From assembly GCA_008086245.1 (NCBI GenBank), contig VSIX01000062.1, positions 1-16,290 on the forward strand: a stretch of 16,290 bases of DNA. Direction: 5' to 3'. Both the position numbers and the translations under genes were made by a program. This stretch comes from Candidatus Mcinerneyibacterium aminivorans (GTDB lineage: Bacteria; Macinerneyibacteriota; Macinerneyibacteria; Macinerneyibacteriales; Macinerneyibacteriaceae). Positions 1-6,267 of the stretch are shown piece by piece (the stretch's first letter is position 1; every line of letters begins with the position of its first letter). A model generated the notes under the pieces. It was not told the origin of the DNA. It did no database searches and worked only from the letters and a program-made list of their open reading frames with translations.

Positions 1-498
1 GAAAAGTTTCTTCTATTTTCCAGATTCCCTTACCTTGGATTTCTGTCATCCTACCAAAAAGAAGACCTCCAAAAAGTAGCAGAAATAAGCAGCAGATTTG
101 AAATAGAGGATTTGATAGAGAGGAAAATTTCCACCTTAAGCGGTGGGGAGCTTCAGCGGGTTCTAATAGCTTCTGCAGTTATTCAACAAACCGATATAAT
201 ATTTCTTGATGAGCCAACAACTTTTCTTGATCCCAATCACAGATGGGAGATTTTTAATTTAATCGAGAAAATTAACAGGGAGGAAAACAAAACTGTTGTT
301 CTTGTTACACACTTTCTGGAGTATGTGTTGAATTTCGGGGAAAAAATAGTTGCCCTCAAGGAGGGGGAAGTTTATTTCTCGGGTGGAGTTAAGCAGCTAT
401 ATGACAGCAGGGTGTTAAATAGTCTATACAATTTCAAACTGGATATTTTCAAACATGGACAAAACTATTTAATCGATCTTCCCAAAAGGAATGAATGA
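1..498 (+). CDS. ABC importer ATP-binding protein (FepC/BtuD type), C-terminal part
   Basis: ATPase subunit of an ABC importer that would power uptake of ferric siderophore, heme or cobalamin through the permease encoded next. The reading frame is open from base 1, so the N-terminus with the Walker A motif lies outside the window. The visible 165 residues show the stretch after the Q-loop (FPYLGFL, about residues 9-15), the ABC signature LSGGE (46-50), Walker B ending FLDEP (68-72, with catalytic Glu71), the D-loop and the switch histidine in VTHFLE (His104). A TTG at 112 could be read as a start but falls in the middle of the domain. The gene ends inside the next one with an 8-base overlap, as usual in such operons. 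Subfamily follows from the FecCD partner; the substrate cannot be told. Confidence 0.93.
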   Translation, partial: EKFLLFSRFPYLGFLSSYQKEDLQKVAEISSRFEIEDLIERKISTLSGGELQRVLIASAVIQQTDIIFLDEPTTFLDPNHRWEIFNLIEKINREENKTVVLVTHFLEYVLNFGEKIVALKEGEVYFSGGVKQLYDSRVLNSLYNFKLDIFKHGQNYLIDLPKRNE

Positions 499-1456
499 TA
501 GTATGAAAAAATATATTTTTATAATATTTATATTAATTTTCATATTACTGCCATTCATAGGAGCCGATTTTATAGGGTTGGATGAAATAATTAATAAAGT
601 TGGAGAATATAGCTATATATTTTGGAATTTACGGGTTCCAAGGGTTATATTTGCCTTTTTAATCGGGGGAATTTTAACATTGAGTGGGTTGATTTTCCAG
701 TCGGTTTTTAAAAATGACCTGGCTACACCATTTACTCTGGGAGTTGCCTCGGGGGCTTCTTTTGGTGCAGTTTTATCCATTCATCTGAATATTGTTTTTA
801 ATTTTTTTATTTTCCACTCACGGTATGTTTTTGCATTTATTGGAGCTTTAATATCGGTTTTCTTAATATTAACTATTTTAAAGATAAAAAAAGATTATTC
901 GGTTTCAACTATCCTTCTTGCGGGTATAGCTATAAACTTTTTATTCAGCTCCTTAATACTGTTTTTTCAGTATGTTATGAACAATGCAAAACTTGGGTCT
1001 GCAGTTAGATGGATGATGGGAAACATCAGCATTTATGAATATCGGAAAATATACATGATTATTCCCTTTTATTTGTTAATTATAGCGGCAGGATATATCT
1101 ACAGGCATCAGCTTGATATAATGTATTTGGGGGATGAACTGGCTATCAGCAAAGGGGTAGAAGTACATAATCTGAGGAAAAAGCTATTTATATTTATCTC
1201 AATTATTGTTGCAGCAGCAGTTTCCCTTTCTGGACCTATTGGTTTTGTAGGACTGATTATTCCTCATCTGTTGAAGTTAGCTTTCGGGAGAGATCACTCG
1301 AAACTTGTATTTTATTCACTGTTCTTCGGAGGAATATTTCTGGCAGTAACGGATACGGTGGCAAGAACAATAATCTCACCTGCAGAAATGCCAGTAGGAA
1401 TAATAACTGCAATGCTTGGAGTACCGTTCTTTTTGTATCTTCTTATGAAAAGATAA
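491..1456 (+). CDS. FecCD-family ABC transporter permease (siderophore/heme/cobalamin uptake)
   Basis: Polytopic inner-membrane permease of the BtuC/FecCD/FhuB family, forming the channel for a metal-chelate or cobalamin importer with the upstream ATPase. The 321 residues match the usual family length and are mostly hydrophobic, with about nine or ten membrane spans. Family landmarks are LRVPRV (47-52), the NDLATPFTLGVASGASFGA segment (75-93), GDELAISKGV (204-213), the SGPIGFVGLIIPHLLK coupling-helix region (247-262) and the C-terminal PAEMPVGIITAMLGVPFF. The start is ambiguous. ATG 491 overlaps the ATPase by 8 bases but sits one base after the AAAAGG purine run, whereas ATG 503 (residue 5) is about 12 bases from AGGA. 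No substrate-binding protein is seen downstream. The next 450 bases are non-coding, so this is the operon end. Confidence 0.95.
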   Translation: MNDSMKKYIFIIFILIFILLPFIGADFIGLDEIINKVGEYSYIFWNLRVPRVIFAFLIGGILTLSGLIFQSVFKNDLATPFTLGVASGASFGAVLSIHLNIVFNFFIFHSRYVFAFIGALISVFLILTILKIKKDYSVSTILLAGIAINFLFSSLILFFQYVMNNAKLGSAVRWMMGNISIYEYRKIYMIIPFYLLIIAAGYIYRHQLDIMYLGDELAISKGVEVHNLRKKLFIFISIIVAAAVSLSGPIGFVGLIIPHLLKLAFGRDHSKLVFYSLFFGGIFLAVTDTVARTIISPAEMPVGIITAMLGVPFFLYLLMKR

Positions 1457-1490
1457 AAATTACCAATAAAAAATAGCTATCGCAATTTTT

Positions 1491-1520
1491 AGATTAAGAT
1501 TAAGATTAAGACTAAGATTG
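1491..1520 (+). repeat. Hexanucleotide tandem repeat (AGATTA, five copies)
   Basis: Five head-to-tail copies of AGATTA, the last two varying as AGACTA and AGATTG. They lie in the spacer of the first hairpin unit. A related TTTAAG doublet is at about 1616-1625. Such short tandem repeats can change copy number by slippage; no function is evident. Confidence 0.8.
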
Positions 1521-1522
1521 AG

Positions 1523-1545
1523 AAAAATCACTATCGTGATTTTTT
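1523..1545 (+). terminator. Probable intrinsic (possibly bidirectional) terminator after the ABC importer genes
   Basis: A perfect 9-bp stem with arms 1523-1531 and 1536-1544 and tetraloop TATC, followed by a run of T. The A-run on the left would serve as the T-run for the opposite strand. It lies about 70 bases after the permease stop codon. The stem is AT-rich with only a few G-C pairs, so termination strength is uncertain. Confidence 0.55.
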
Positions 1546-1575
1546 AGTACAAGAACCGGAACTAGAACCAGATAC

Positions 1576-1600
1576 AAAAAATTAGCAGAGCTAATTTTTT
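1576..1600 (+). terminator. Second probable intrinsic terminator
   Basis: A perfect 11-bp inverted repeat (arms 1576-1586 and 1590-1600) with loop AGA and six T at the end. The G-C pairs are next to the loop. It is the third unit of the hairpin series and could back up the terminator at 1523. Confidence 0.55.
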
Positions 1601-1647
1601 AGTTCAAGCTAAAATTTAAGTTTAAGTAAAAAATTAAATGTTATACA

Positions 1648-1766
1648 AGATGATTCCGGGATTTCGCTTCACTTTGTTCGCTTCACCCGGAATGTGCATA
1701 ATAGCAATATATAAGCATGAATATTCCTGATGGAGCGAGTGTACGAGCGGAATTCAGGAATCATCT
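1648..1766. repeat. REP/BIME-like pair of inverted palindromic elements
   Basis: Two related hairpin elements lie in opposite orientation. Element A has 8-bp arms ATTCCGGG (1653-1660) and CCCGGAAT (1686-1693) with a 25-base loop holding the direct repeat TTCGCTTCAC at 1663-1672 and 1677-1686. Element B has arms ATTCCTGA (1723-1730) and TCAGGAAT (1754-1761). Read on the - strand, its loop (TTCCGCTCG, then CACTCGCTCCA) resembles that of A. Two of the eight stem pairs differ between elements and both changes are compensated. An outer 10-bp inverted repeat, AGATGATTCC (1648-1657) and GGAATCATCT (1757-1766), encloses nearly all of both. The organisation is that of a bacterial interspersed mosaic element; no coding potential was seen. 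Confidence 0.7.
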
Positions 1767-1796
1767 ATAATACTTATAGCGTATGTGTGTGAAGGG

Positions 1797-1866
1797 AAAA
1801 ATTACTATTGCAATTTTTATGAGTTTATCCTGTTCTGATTCTAAGAAATCGAGGCAGCGATTTTTT
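1797..1866 (+). repeat. Two further hairpins of the A-run/stem/T-run type
   Basis: The first (1797-1818) has arms AAAAATTAC and GCAATTTTT around TATT with one mismatched pair; its right arm is identical to that of the hairpin at 1469. The second (1846-1866) has arms AAATCG and CGATTT around AGGCAG and ends in six T. They start 49 bases apart, close to the period of the array before the palindromic pair, so they may be continuations of it. Either could terminate incoming transcripts just before the promoter at 1875. Confidence 0.5.
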
Positions 1867-1874
1867 AAAGTTTC

Positions 1875-1902
1875 TTGAATATTCCAATTAGTATATTATA
1901 AT
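1875..1902 (+). promoter_or_regulatory. Sigma-70-type promoter for the 1913 operon
   Basis: TTGAAT at 1875-1880 and a perfect TATAAT at 1897-1902 are separated by 16 bases. Transcription would start near 1909, only a few bases before the ATG at 1913. No Shine-Dalgarno sequence precedes that ATG, so the message may be leaderless or nearly so. Confidence 0.6.
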
Positions 1903-1912
1903 AAAATTTGTT

Positions 1913-2920
1913 ATGAATACGAATAAAATTATATCTTTTAATTCAAATGAGTATGTCAACAAATTTGTTTCTTTCCTGAAGGAGAAGAATTACGATATAA
2001 TAGAGATTGAAACCAAAGTACATTACAGAAATATTGAAAATCTTGATGAGTTTGAAGCTGTACTTTTTGATTCCCGTCTCAGATGGGAAAACAAATTTGA
2101 AATACTGGAATGGATTAGAGATAAGAATTTTAAAATTCCATTAATAATATTTTTTGGTAAAAATGAAATAGACCTTGATAAATATTATAAATATTGTGTT
2201 TCCGAATACATAGATTTAAATTTACAGAAATTAAAATTTTTCAAATATTTTAAGCAAACTCTTAGAAATAAGCATAAAATGTATCTTCACTACTATCATA
2301 TAGCTGAGCTTTTCCACCTTCAATCTGATTATGGTGAAGCAATTAAACTGTATAAGAACTCCCTTAAAATTAACAGTAATTTTATTAATTCCTATATCTC
2401 TCTTTTTTACATATATATTAAAAAAAGAATGAACAGCAGAGCTGAAAGGATTTTTACCCAAATGAAAGAAATTAATCCCCCCTCATTTATAATAACAAAT
2501 TTAAGAATATATCTGGAATATTTGAGAAAAAATTATAAAAAAGTAATATTTCTGGCAAATAAAATGGAAAATGATGAACAGATATACGATTCAAATGTTT
2601 ATAAGTATCAGCTTCTATCCTATCTTAAAACTAAAAAATATCTTGCTGCATTCAAGGTTTTCATTAAATTGTGGGGTGGAGGTGTAAATTTAAAAAAATC
2701 TTTGATTAATACCATAAAAATCCATAAAAATTTTAAAAATCATAACAGCTTATATCGTGCTTCAAAAAATGCAGTAGAAATATTTCCAGAAAGTGATTTT
2801 ATTAATAGGTGTTATATATTATCATTATACCGAAGGGGTAAGATAGACAAAATAAATAAATTCCTTAAGAAACAAAAAAAATATAAGAAATACTTTGCCG
2901 GGTTAGTTAAAAACCAATAA
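1913..2920 (+). CDS. Degenerate response-regulator receiver domain fused to TPR repeats
   Basis: A 335-residue protein of unestablished function, apparently cytoplasmic (no signal peptide). Residues 1-115 follow the alternating pattern of a CheY-like receiver. AVLFDSRL puts Asp53 where the phosphoacceptor should be, IPLIIFFG matches beta-4, and SEYIDLNLQ matches beta-5. The N-terminal acidic pair, the Thr/Ser after beta-4 and the conserved Lys are missing, so phosphorylation is unlikely or altered. Residues about 126-189 read as two tetratricopeptide repeats (HYYHIAELFHLQSDYGEAIKL onward), and the helical remainder probably continues the solenoid, suggesting protein binding. It is very rich in Lys, Asn, Ile and Tyr and its DNA is more AT-rich than the downstream enzyme genes. 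It opens the operon containing a sigma-54 response regulator two genes on, so a scaffold or anti-activator role is possible but inferred. Confidence 0.7.
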   Translation: MNTNKIISFNSNEYVNKFVSFLKEKNYDIIEIETKVHYRNIENLDEFEAVLFDSRLRWENKFEILEWIRDKNFKIPLIIFFGKNEIDLDKYYKYCVSEYIDLNLQKLKFFKYFKQTLRNKHKMYLHYYHIAELFHLQSDYGEAIKLYKNSLKINSNFINSYISLFYIYIKKRMNSRAERIFTQMKEINPPSFIITNLRIYLEYLRKNYKKVIFLANKMENDEQIYDSNVYKYQLLSYLKTKKYLAAFKVFIKLWGGGVNLKKSLINTIKIHKNFKNHNSLYRASKNAVEIFPESDFINRCYILSLYRRGKIDKINKFLKKQKKYKKYFAGLVKNQ

Positions 2921-2942
2921 GATTGATACTGGAGTTAAATTT

Positions 2943-3620
2943 ATGAAAAAATTATTTCTATTTTTTATGATTATAGTTTTATCCTCTTTAATTTTCTCAA
3001 ATAAAATTTATGTAGATAACAGCAAATTTAAAAATTATATCAGCAAATTAAATAGTGTTGAGTATGTGGATGAGGTTGAGGAAGCCAATCTGGTTTTTTA
3101 TAATGGCATAATTAATAATATAGAGAATGAAAGAGCATATGATTATACAGTGGGAATTGAAGATATTATCTATCTGGATAACAGAGAAATAAATGAATAT
3201 TTCATCTACAGTCTTAATAACTATAAAAAAATTATTAGAAATATAACAAAGATTTTTAAAATTTATCTTCCAAAATATTCAACAAAATATGACAGGGTTT
3301 TAAAGAAAGAAATAAAAAAAATAAATAATCTAATTGGTAGTGTTGATAAAAAGGATGTTTTAATTTTAAAAAGGGGAAAAAAGTATGATTACCTACTCAG
3401 AGAATTCAATATAAAACATATCGATGTTGATAAATACTTTGTATACAAGGAAAAGGCCTACAGGAAATACGGGCTGAGAAAAATTTATCTTTTTAAAGAA
3501 TTTCAAAAACAGTATGTTAACCAGCTTAAGAATTACGGGTATAGTTTCGAAAGAATAGAGTCCCAGAAAAATTATCCCTATTTTTTAATAGAGATAGTAA
3601 GGAAAATTAAAAATGGCTAA
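2943..3620 (+). CDS. Exported hypothetical protein, possibly a degenerate TroA/ZnuA-like binding protein
   Basis: A 225-residue protein with a clear signal peptide (MKKLFLFF then a hydrophobic run to about residue 18, plausible cleavage after IFS). No lipobox cysteine, so probably soluble in the periplasm. GGAG lies 8 bases before the ATG. Known family: none certain. The motif order resembles cluster A-I metal-binding proteins: ANLVFYNG (48-55, like the family's ADLVVYNG); EYFIYSLNNYKKIIRN (85-100, where HLWLDP followed by the backbone helix is usual); a YLPKYSTKYDRVLKKEIKKI helix (108-127); and DVLILKRGKKYDYL (138-151, where a His-containing AFGYL strand is usual). The metal-binding histidines are absent and the protein is shorter than the usual 280-310 residues. 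If the resemblance is real, it lost metal binding. It overlaps the response regulator by 8 bases. Confidence 0.6.
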   Translation: MKKLFLFFMIIVLSSLIFSNKIYVDNSKFKNYISKLNSVEYVDEVEEANLVFYNGIINNIENERAYDYTVGIEDIIYLDNREINEYFIYSLNNYKKIIRNITKIFKIYLPKYSTKYDRVLKKEIKKINNLIGSVDKKDVLILKRGKKYDYLLREFNIKHIDVDKYFVYKEKAYRKYGLRKIYLFKEFQKQYVNQLKNYGYSFERIESQKNYPYFLIEIVRKIKNG

Positions 3621-4965
3621 TATATTAGTTCTCGATGATGAAAAGGGTATGAGAGAATTCCTGGAAATAATGCTCACAAATGAAGGTTATAGTGTATCTC
3701 TAGCTGCAACCGAAGAAAAAGCAGTTGAGCTGGTTAAAAAAAATCTGTATGATTTGGTTATCTCGGATTTACGGCTTAAAGAAGGAAGCGGAATAGATTT
3801 TCTAAAAAAATTAAAAGATATATCCCCTTCAACCTATTTTATAATAATTACTGCCTATGCTACCCTCGATACCGCTATAGAGGCTATTAAACTTGGAGCT
3901 TTTGATTATATTTTAAAGCCTTTCAAGATAGATATGCTAAGAAAACAGATAAGCTCTGCTCTTGAGCGTAAAAGCTTGATTGAGGAAAATCTATACCTGA
4001 GGGATAGGATTAATAAGCAGAAAGTTCCCCGGGATATTATTTTTAACGATGAAAAAATTGAATCGATTTATAACACAGCAATAAAAGCTGCTCAAAGCGA
4101 ATCCACAATTCTGCTTACCGGCGAAAGCGGAACGGGTAAGGAGATGTTTGCCAGGTTAATTCATAATAAGAGTTTTAGAAGTGACGGACCTTTTGTTGTT
4201 TTTAACTGCGGAGCCCTTAGCGAGAATTTGCTTGAAAGTGAGCTTTTCGGTCATATTGCAGGCTCTTTTACCGGTGCAAACAAAAATAAAGATGGATTAT
4301 TTGTAGTAGCGGAGGGGGGATCAATATTTTTAGATGAGATTGCGGAAACAACAAATAATTTTCAGGTTAAATTGCTTAGAGCAATTCAGGAAAAAGAGAT
4401 TAAACCTGTTGGAAGCAATAGCTTTAAAAAGGTAGATGTAAGAATTATTGCTGCTTCAAATAAAAATTTAGAAAAGCAAGTTGAAAAAGGAAATTTTAGA
4501 AAAGATCTCTATTATAGACTAAATGTAATTCCCATTCACATTCCTCCTTTAAGAGAGAGAAAAAATGACATTCCCAGACTGGCAAAACACTTTCTTGACT
4601 ATTACAGCAATGGTCAAAAGAAAATTGTGGATGAAGCAATGCAAATCTTAATTCAACACGATTATCCGGGAAATGTAAGGGAGCTTGAAAATATTATGGA
4701 AAGAGTTTCTGTTCTTTCAAGGGGTAAAGAAATTACTCCCGAAGATTTAAAGTTTATGGGAAGCGATTTTGATATGGAAGTTCAAAAAAGTACATCCTCA
4801 GAAATAAAAACATTAAAAGAGATAGAAAAGGAGCATATTAAAAAAGTTTTAAAGCTCTGTAATGGAAACAAATCGAAAACTGCCAGAAAGCTTGAGGTTA
4901 GCAGGAGATTTATATATAAAAAAATTAATGAATACAATATAAATTTAGAGGATATTAATGGATAA
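3613..4965 (+). CDS. Sigma-54-dependent response regulator (NtrC family)
   Basis: Two-component transcription activator for sigma-54 promoters: receiver, AAA+ ATPase and Fis-type DNA-binding domain, 450 residues, the normal length. The receiver (1-115) is intact: acidic Asp8/Asp9, phosphoacceptor Asp52, Thr80, and Lys102 in LKPF. The AAA+ domain (about 141-375) shows Walker A GESGTGKE (170-177), Walker B IFLDE (238-242), FRKDLYYRLNVIPI (286-299) and YPGNVRELEN (351-360). The sigma-54 contact loop reads GSFTGA (217-222) instead of GAFTGA. The C-terminal helix-turn-helix is GNKSKTARKLEVSRRFIYKK (418-437). It overlaps its neighbours by 8 bases on each side, so it is translationally coupled to the exported protein and to the methyltransferase. 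No cognate histidine kinase is in the window. Confidence 0.96.
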   Translation: MANILVLDDEKGMREFLEIMLTNEGYSVSLAATEEKAVELVKKNLYDLVISDLRLKEGSGIDFLKKLKDISPSTYFIIITAYATLDTAIEAIKLGAFDYILKPFKIDMLRKQISSALERKSLIEENLYLRDRINKQKVPRDIIFNDEKIESIYNTAIKAAQSESTILLTGESGTGKEMFARLIHNKSFRSDGPFVVFNCGALSENLLESELFGHIAGSFTGANKNKDGLFVVAEGGSIFLDEIAETTNNFQVKLLRAIQEKEIKPVGSNSFKKVDVRIIAASNKNLEKQVEKGNFRKDLYYRLNVIPIHIPPLRERKNDIPRLAKHFLDYYSNGQKKIVDEAMQILIQHDYPGNVRELENIMERVSVLSRGKEITPEDLKFMGSDFDMEVQKSTSSEIKTLKEIEKEHIKKVLKLCNGNKSKTARKLEVSRRFIYKKINEYNINLEDING

Positions 4966-5614
4966 TAATATATTTTATAAAGAGAACCTGCTAGATTTTG
5001 TAAATAATTTCTATAAAAGATTTGATAAAGATTTATACAGAATAATAAAAAGTGCTGAAAGCAGGGAAGGGATCAATCCCACCGTTGGAAAATCTGTTGG
5101 CAGGCTGCTGAGTTTTTTTACCAGAATGAAAAATCCGGACAGGGTGCTGGAACTGGGAACCTGCATAGGTGTTTCTACTATTATATTTGCAAAAAACATG
5201 TCCGATAATGGGGAAGTTGTAACAATAGATATTAGGGCAGATCTGCTGAAAGAAGCTATAGCTCACTTTAAGAAATTCAATATTAAACCCGAAAAAATAA
5301 AACCGGTGCTGGGAGATATTAATGATGTTATTCCGGGACTTAAAAAAGAAAATGCAAAATTTGATATTATTTTTCAGGATTCCGCAAAAAAATCCTATCC
5401 AAGATTGCTTGAATCTTTAATAGAAATGCTAAATCCATCAGGGCTTTTAATAACTGATGATGTTCTTCTGGAAAAAGCTCATTTCCCCGAACATATAAAG
5501 GGAATCAACGAAGCACTTAAAGAACACAATAACATGATACTTGAGCACAAGAATTTAGATTCAATTTTTATTCCTCTTGAAAAGGGTGTTATAGTTTCAA
5601 GGAAAATAAAATAA
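4958..5614 (+). CDS. SAM-dependent O-methyltransferase (COMT/YrrM-like)
   Basis: Class I S-adenosylmethionine methyltransferase of the small O-methyltransferase family, 218 residues, typical length. Motif I is VLELGTCIGVST (63-74), the acidic residue binding the SAM ribose is Asp91 in VTIDIRADLL, and FDIIFQDSAKKSYP (125-138) corresponds to the family motif FDLVFIDADKxNY with Asp131. LLITDDVLL (153-161) matches the second metal-binding segment, where the usual DN is DD. The start has AGAGG six bases upstream. In other bacteria members of this family methylate small catechol-like molecules or wobble tRNA bases (TrmR), but the substrate here cannot be inferred. It is coupled to the regulator gene by an 8-base overlap. 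Confidence 0.88.
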   Translation: MDNNIFYKENLLDFVNNFYKRFDKDLYRIIKSAESREGINPTVGKSVGRLLSFFTRMKNPDRVLELGTCIGVSTIIFAKNMSDNGEVVTIDIRADLLKEAIAHFKKFNIKPEKIKPVLGDINDVIPGLKKENAKFDIIFQDSAKKSYPRLLESLIEMLNPSGLLITDDVLLEKAHFPEHIKGINEALKEHNNMILEHKNLDSIFIPLEKGVIVSRKIK

Positions 5615-5622
5615 AAGCTATT

Positions 5623-6267
5623 ATGAACTGGCAAAAATGCAGAGAATTTCAAAAAAAAATAAGAGATAATTTAGTGCTTAAAGGCGGTGATTTTGATTAC
5701 AGAAATCTGCTTGCTGTGGATATCTCTTTTAAAAATAATAAAGCCTTTGTAGCTGCAGTTATTTATAATATTAAAAGTAATTGTGTAGAAAAAAAATATA
5801 CCCTTATAAAAAAAAACAAAATAAAATATGTACCTACATTTCTCGCTTTCAGGGAGGTTCCTTATATTTTAAGGATTGTAAACAAAATTCAAAGAAATTA
5901 TGATATTATTCTCTGTGATGGACACGGGATAATGCATCCATATAGAGCCGGACTCGCCACGCATCTGGGATATCTTTTAAACATGCCCTCTGTAGGAGTT
6001 GCAAAATCTTATCTATGCGGGAATTTTGATAAACCAGGCAGTGATTATTTTTCACATGAAAATGTATATGATGATACCGGTAATTTGCTGGGGTATGCTT
6101 TGACCAATAGAAAAAATACGAAACCTGTATTTGTTTCTCCCGGATACAAAATATCTTTTGAAAAATCTCTAAAATTGATTAAACTTGTGTCTGGAAAGTA
6201 TAAGGTTCCCGAGCCTATTCATGTAGCAGATAAAATTACTAAAAAGTTAAGGGATAATAATGATTGA
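5623..6267 (+). CDS. nfi: Endonuclease V (deoxyinosine 3'-endonuclease)
   Basis: DNA repair enzyme that nicks DNA on the 3' side of deoxyinosine, one bond away, starting removal of deaminated adenine. The 214 residues cover the single catalytic domain. Expected landmarks are all present: Asp33 in LLAVDIS, the wedge motif around Tyr69 in KYVPTFLAFRE with Glu78, Asp99 in ILCDGHG, His105 in MHPYRAGLATHLG and Lys128 in GVAKS followed by LCG. The Asp-Glu-Asp metal site is therefore intact. The start lies 8 bases after the methyltransferase stop and has only a weak, distant purine run, so translation may rely on coupling. The stop overlaps the CYTH gene by 8 bases, so the two proteins are made together. 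Confidence 0.95.
   Translation: MNWQKCREFQKKIRDNLVLKGGDFDYRNLLAVDISFKNNKAFVAAVIYNIKSNCVEKKYTLIKKNKIKYVPTFLAFREVPYILRIVNKIQRNYDIILCDGHGIMHPYRAGLATHLGYLLNMPSVGVAKSYLCGNFDKPGSDYFSHENVYDDTGNLLGYALTNRKNTKPVFVSPGYKISFEKSLKLIKLVSGKYKVPEPIHVADKITKKLRDNND

Larger units (their letters stand above)
1469..1627 (+). repeat. Three tandem, diverged ~53-nt units, each a hairpin plus purine-rich spacer
   Basis: Three units begin at 1469, 1523 and 1576, so the period is 54 and then 53. Each opens with an A-run, forms a short stem, closes with a T-run followed by TAG, and continues with a purine-rich spacer containing AAG. Unit 1 has arms AAAAATAGC and GCAATTTTT around TATC, with one A-A mismatch. Unit 2 has arms AAAAATCAC and GTGATTTTT around TATC, perfect. 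Unit 3 has 11-bp perfect arms around AGA. After the T-run, units 2 and 3 share AGTACAAG and AGTTCAAG. An A-run at 1628 may start a fourth, degraded unit. Function is unknown; some units could act as terminators. Confidence 0.65.

Noticed and set aside
112-498. TTG 112 as the start of a short ATPase
   Set aside because: The frame is open to base 1 and encodes expected ABC ATPase residues before it, so the gene is cut by the window edge.
1648-1766. CRISPR-like repeats
   Set aside because: There are only two diverged copies in inverted orientation with no regular spacers, which fits a palindromic element pair instead.
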